34,698 nucleotides of DNA from an uncultured cyanobacterium (GTDB lineage: Bacteria > Cyanobacteriota > Cyanobacteriia > PCC-6307 > Cyanobiaceae). Within the stretch, counting starts at the first letter, position 1, and the number at the start of each line of letters is the position of its first letter. The position numbers were made by a program, and so were the translations under genes. A model generated the notes under the pieces. The model did not search any database. It was not told where the DNA came from and saw only the letters and a program-made list of their open reading frames with translations. Positions 32,087 to 34,698 of this stretch are shown here, piece by piece. The stretch lies in contig CAIRWM010000147.1 in NCBI GenBank assembly GCA_903882285.1, positions 1 to 34,698 of the forward strand, in the 5' to 3' direction.

Positions 32087-32914
32087 GTGAGCCCCGAAGT
32101 CCCGGCGACCGGTGCCCCAGCTGCTGGGACCGAACTCGAAGCGCTGGGTCGGCGTCTGGCTGAGGCCCGCCTGTCGCGAGGTCTTGATCTCGATGTTCTG
32201 GCCGACCAGCTCCACCTTGGCAAGGAGCAGCTTGCGGCGCTGGAGAACGCCGATCTCAGCCGCTTACCGGAGCCGGTGTTCGTGATCGCCCAGGCCAAAC
32301 GGGTCGCCGGCGTTCTCGGAATCGACCTCACCCCCCAGCTGCAGGCCCTGCGCCAGAGCCGCTGGCTCCAGCAGGCCTCCCCCCGCCCGGTGGCCGCTCC
32401 GGTCGCCGCCCCCGTGACACGCCCGGCGGCAGCCGCGCCAGGAGAGACGGCCGCCGGTGCCCGGGCCGCGGAGCAGGGACCATCGCGGCTGCCGCTGGCG
32501 GCCACCGCCGCTCTGGCGATGCTGTTGACAGCGATCTGGGGCGTGCGTCAGTGGCAAAGCAGTTCAGCCGTCCGCCGCGCTCCACAGGCAGCACAGACCA
32601 CGCAGGCCGACCCAGCGACGGAGCCGGCCGCGGGCAAGCCCAGCAGCCCAGCCGACATTCCCACCCCCAGGCCCGCGGTCACGGCCGGGACCCTGGTGCT
32701 GCAGAGCGCCCAGCCCAGCTGGGTGGAGGTGCGCGACAGCAGCGGCAGCACCCTGTTCCGCGGCACCCTCACGGGCGAGAAGCGCTTCCCGCTGGGAACC
32801 GGCCTGCAGGTGCTGGCCGGGCGCCCTGATCTGGTGACCGCCGCCATCGGCCCCCAGCCGGGTCAGCGGCTCGGCCCGATCAGCGACGTGCGCTGGCGCA
32901 ACCTCGGCCCTTAA
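32087..32914 (+). CDS. RodZ-like helix-turn-helix membrane protein
   Basis: RodZ links the MreB cytoskeleton to the cell-wall elongation machinery. The 275-residue protein (GTG start) has a cytoplasmic HTH of the RodZ type: LGRRLAEARLSRGLDLDVLA, DQLHLGKEQLAALENADLSR, LPEPVFVIAQAKRVAGVLGI. A Pro/Ala-rich linker follows, then one membrane helix (LPLAATAALAMLLTAIWGV). The periplasmic end is DUF4115-like: TLVLQSAQPSWVEVRDSSGS, TLFRGTLTGEKRFPLGTGLQ, VLAGRPDLV. The domain order and the aromatic/VEVRD beta-strand pattern fit RodZ; cyanobacterial members are often annotated only as HTH proteins. The stop shares TTAA with the convergent ppx gene. Confidence 0.82.
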   Translation: MSPEVPATGAPAAGTELEALGRRLAEARLSRGLDLDVLADQLHLGKEQLAALENADLSRLPEPVFVIAQAKRVAGVLGIDLTPQLQALRQSRWLQQASPRPVAAPVAAPVTRPAAAAPGETAAGARAAEQGPSRLPLAATAALAMLLTAIWGVRQWQSSSAVRRAPQAAQTTQADPATEPAAGKPSSPADIPTPRPAVTAGTLVLQSAQPSWVEVRDSSGSTLFRGTLTGEKRFPLGTGLQVLAGRPDLVTAAIGPQPGQRLGPISDVRWRNLGP

Positions 32915-34566
32915 CAGGCGGCCACGGTCATGGCCAGGCCGGTGGCCTCCTTGACCAGATCGGAGCAGGCTCTCAGGCTCCAGCACTCCAGGCTCAGATC
33001 CAGCTCTTTCTCGCCCATCGCCACGGTCTTGGGCACCAGGGTGATGCGAAAACCGCTGGGGTCGCTCTTCGGACCCTCCGCCTGAACCCGAACCGTCTCA
33101 ATGATGCCCGCCGGCCGTCGGTCCAGGGCGGCCGCCAGCCGCAGCAGCAGGGCCAGGCTGGCCACCGTGCGGCGCTCCTCCCGCCCCTCGATCAGCTGCC
33201 ACGACTCGTGCCGTTTCTTCGGCATACCACGACGGTGATAGCGGGCGATGGCCGCGACCATCAAGTGCTCCATCTCCGAATACCCCAGCAGTTCCCCGTG
33301 GCGGATCAGGTACCAGGTGTGCTTGTGATAAGAGCCGATGTTGATGTGCTTGCCACAGGTGTGCAGCCGGGCGGCGGCCCAGAGCAGCAGCCGACCGCTG
33401 CCGTGATCGTGATGCAGCAGCCCACTGGTCTGGTCGTAGAGGGCCAGGGCATGGGCGGCCACTCGCTCGGCGCGGGTGCCGTCCACTCCGTAGTTGCGGG
33501 CCAGGTGCAGCACCGTGCGCTCGCGGATCGTGCTCTGGAAGGCAAAGCGATCGCCGAGCAGGCCATTGCGCAACATCCAGTCGACGATCAGCCCCTCGCG
33601 CAGAGCGCGATCGCAGACCACCAGCTCCCTGGCGCCGAGCATCATCATCGCCGTGCGCAGGATCAGCGCTCCAGGCACGATGATCTCGGCACGGCGGTCG
33701 TTGATCGGCGTCAGGGCCCTGCGCTGCTCCGGCGTCATCGCCACCAGGCGCTCCACCAGCTGATCCACCCGCTCGCGGCTGAGCCGGTAGCCCGCGAGCC
33801 GCAGTGGTGGTTTGGCATCCTCCGCCGCCGCCAGGGCCGCCAGAGCCATCGCCGTGCCACTGGTACCGACCATCAGCGGCACCTCGCCCGACTTCAACAC
33901 GCGCTTCACCTGGGCGACGGCTGGGTCCAGAGCCCCCTGGATGTAGGCCTCCAGAAAGGTGCGCCGCTCCTGGGGCAAAGGGTCGAGCTGGCAGAACTCC
34001 CGCTGCAGGCGCACCGCGCCAATGCGGGTGCTGGTGAGGGCCCGGGCATCGCGGCCATCGGCCAGAACCAGCTCGGTGGAGCCGCCGCCGATGTCGAGAA
34101 TCCAGTGCGGCGTCTCGCCCAGGGCCATGCCGGAGAGCACGCCGAGGTAGATCAGGCGAGCCTCCTCCGGGCCGCTCACCAGATCCACGTCGAGGTCGAG
34201 CTGCTCCTGCAGCGCCAAGAGAAAGTCTCGGCCGTTGGGGGCCTCGCGCACGGCGCTGGTGGCCGCCGTGACGATCTGTTCGGCGCCGTGGCTCGCGGCA
34301 AGGTCGCGGCAGTGGCGCAGGGTGCGGAAGGCCCGCTCGATCGCCTCGGCGCTGAGATCGCCGGTCTCCGGATCGCGCTCACCCAGGCGGGTGGTGGCCT
34401 TCTCCGCCAGCACCACCGTGAAGCTGTGCAGCAGCGGATCGATCGCCGCAATCAGCAGGTGGATCGAATTGGTGCCGATGTCGATCGCCGCCACCCGCCG
34501 TTCCCTGGATGCCAGCTCAGGCGTCGCGGCCGAGGGATCGGTCGCCGTCGCGGGGATCTGCACCAT
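32911..34566 (-). CDS. ppx: Exopolyphosphatase / pppGpp phosphohydrolase family (Ppx/GppA)
   Basis: Ppx/GppA enzymes remove terminal phosphates from polyphosphate or from pppGpp. ATG 34566 gives 551 residues. The ASKHA-fold phosphate motifs are present: RRVAAIDIGTNSIHLLIAAI, then ATSAVREAPNGRDFL, WILDIGGGSTELVLADGRD, and PLMVGTSGTAMALAAL. A C-terminal HD-like helical domain follows (RTVLHLARNYGVDGTRAERV, LWAAARLHTCGKHINIGSYH, KHTWYLIRHGELLGYSEMEH), typical of full-length Ppx. Which substrate dominates cannot be decided from sequence. The frame is open to 34680, but the extra part is Arg/Ala-rich and unlike the family. Confidence 0.92.
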   Translation of the reverse strand: MVQIPATATDPSAATPELASRERRVAAIDIGTNSIHLLIAAIDPLLHSFTVVLAEKATTRLGERDPETGDLSAEAIERAFRTLRHCRDLAASHGAEQIVTAATSAVREAPNGRDFLLALQEQLDLDVDLVSGPEEARLIYLGVLSGMALGETPHWILDIGGGSTELVLADGRDARALTSTRIGAVRLQREFCQLDPLPQERRTFLEAYIQGALDPAVAQVKRVLKSGEVPLMVGTSGTAMALAALAAAEDAKPPLRLAGYRLSRERVDQLVERLVAMTPEQRRALTPINDRRAEIIVPGALILRTAMMMLGARELVVCDRALREGLIVDWMLRNGLLGDRFAFQSTIRERTVLHLARNYGVDGTRAERVAAHALALYDQTSGLLHHDHGSGRLLLWAAARLHTCGKHINIGSYHKHTWYLIRHGELLGYSEMEHLMVAAIARYHRRGMPKKRHESWQLIEGREERRTVASLALLLRLAAALDRRPAGIIETVRVQAEGPKSDPSGFRITLVPKTVAMGEKELDLSLECWSLRACSDLVKEATGLAMTVAAC

Positions 34567-34646
34567 GGGTCGGCCTGGGGCGGCGCCACTTTGCCACCGG
34601 ATCCTGCCCGCACGCCGCCTAGCCTGCGCCCAGCCTTCAGGAGCCG

Positions 34647-34698
34647 ATGACGCAGGCCGCACAGGCGCCCAGGGTCCCACCCGGCCTCGGGCCGGGCC
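34647..34698 (+). CDS. Possible 5' end of a gene running off the window
   Basis: An ATG at 34647 is preceded by an AGGAG-type ribosome-binding site (CAGGAG ending at 34643, four bases before the start). The frame stays open for 17 codons to the window edge (MTQAAQAPRVPPGLGPG). It is divergent from ppx with 80 bases between starts, a normal arrangement here. Too short to identify. Confidence 0.35.
   Translation, partial: MTQAAQAPRVPPGLGPG

Overview
The window reads as core chromosome of a high-GC picocyanobacterium (Cyanobium / Synechococcus type). The grounds are cyanobacteria-specific genes (psaF, psaJ, petC, petA, an Hli protein, DUF3067, a DUF1400 hydrolase), very GC-rich coding sequence, dense packing, and at least ten copies of the cyanobacterial HIP1 octamer GCGATCGC. 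No phage, transposase, integrase or CRISPR genes are visible.

Left end (1-1010): a visibly lower-GC accessory patch. It carries a HicA/HicB toxin-antitoxin pair between imperfect inverted repeats (48-66 and 714-731). The toxin reading frame has lost a normal start codon. An unrecognised startless coding fragment lies on the minus strand (768-944). This is the least ordinary part of the window.

Core block 1 (1011-7713, all +): ruvC, 5-formyltetrahydrofolate cyclo-ligase, two small unknowns, sufE, homoserine dehydrogenase, a small conserved-looking unknown, then a peptide/nickel-type ABC substrate-binding lipoprotein and one permease with no partner permease or ATPase. Block 2 (7710-14886): secreted DUF1400 alpha/beta hydrolase (-), MFS transporter (+), a small acidic protein (-) coupled to a probably frameshifted gene (-), ychF (-), an RND/ABC-type periplasmic adaptor (+) with an ATG-TAA start-stop at its 5' end, and a UDP-GlcNAc 2-epimerase (-).

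Block 3 (14999-25396) is the photosynthesis/envelope cluster: pilT, hli, tsaD, psaF-psaJ with a good intrinsic terminator, gmk, an NFACT/RqcH-like gene, tatC, DUF3067, petC-petA, lgt, cobM. The Tat translocon gene lies beside petC, whose Rieske product is a Tat-type substrate. Block 4 (25407-34698): a monooxygenase-like membrane protein, an unusual coaBC, an EcsC-family protein, malate:quinone oxidoreductase, a secreted unknown, a PCC(DUF296)-glutaredoxin fusion, a TauE/SafE permease, tRNA-Val(CAC), a RodZ-like protein, a Ppx/GppA phosphatase, and possibly the start of another gene at the right edge.

Four of nine convergent gene pairs overlap by exactly four bases through a palindromic stop (CTAG three times, TTAA once). 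I did not find a clearly new multi-gene system. The best leads are the bounded hicAB unit, the damaged or unusual 5' ends of hicA and the adaptor, the frameshifted small gene, the CoaBC with a rewritten decarboxylase motif, and the PCC-glutaredoxin fusion.
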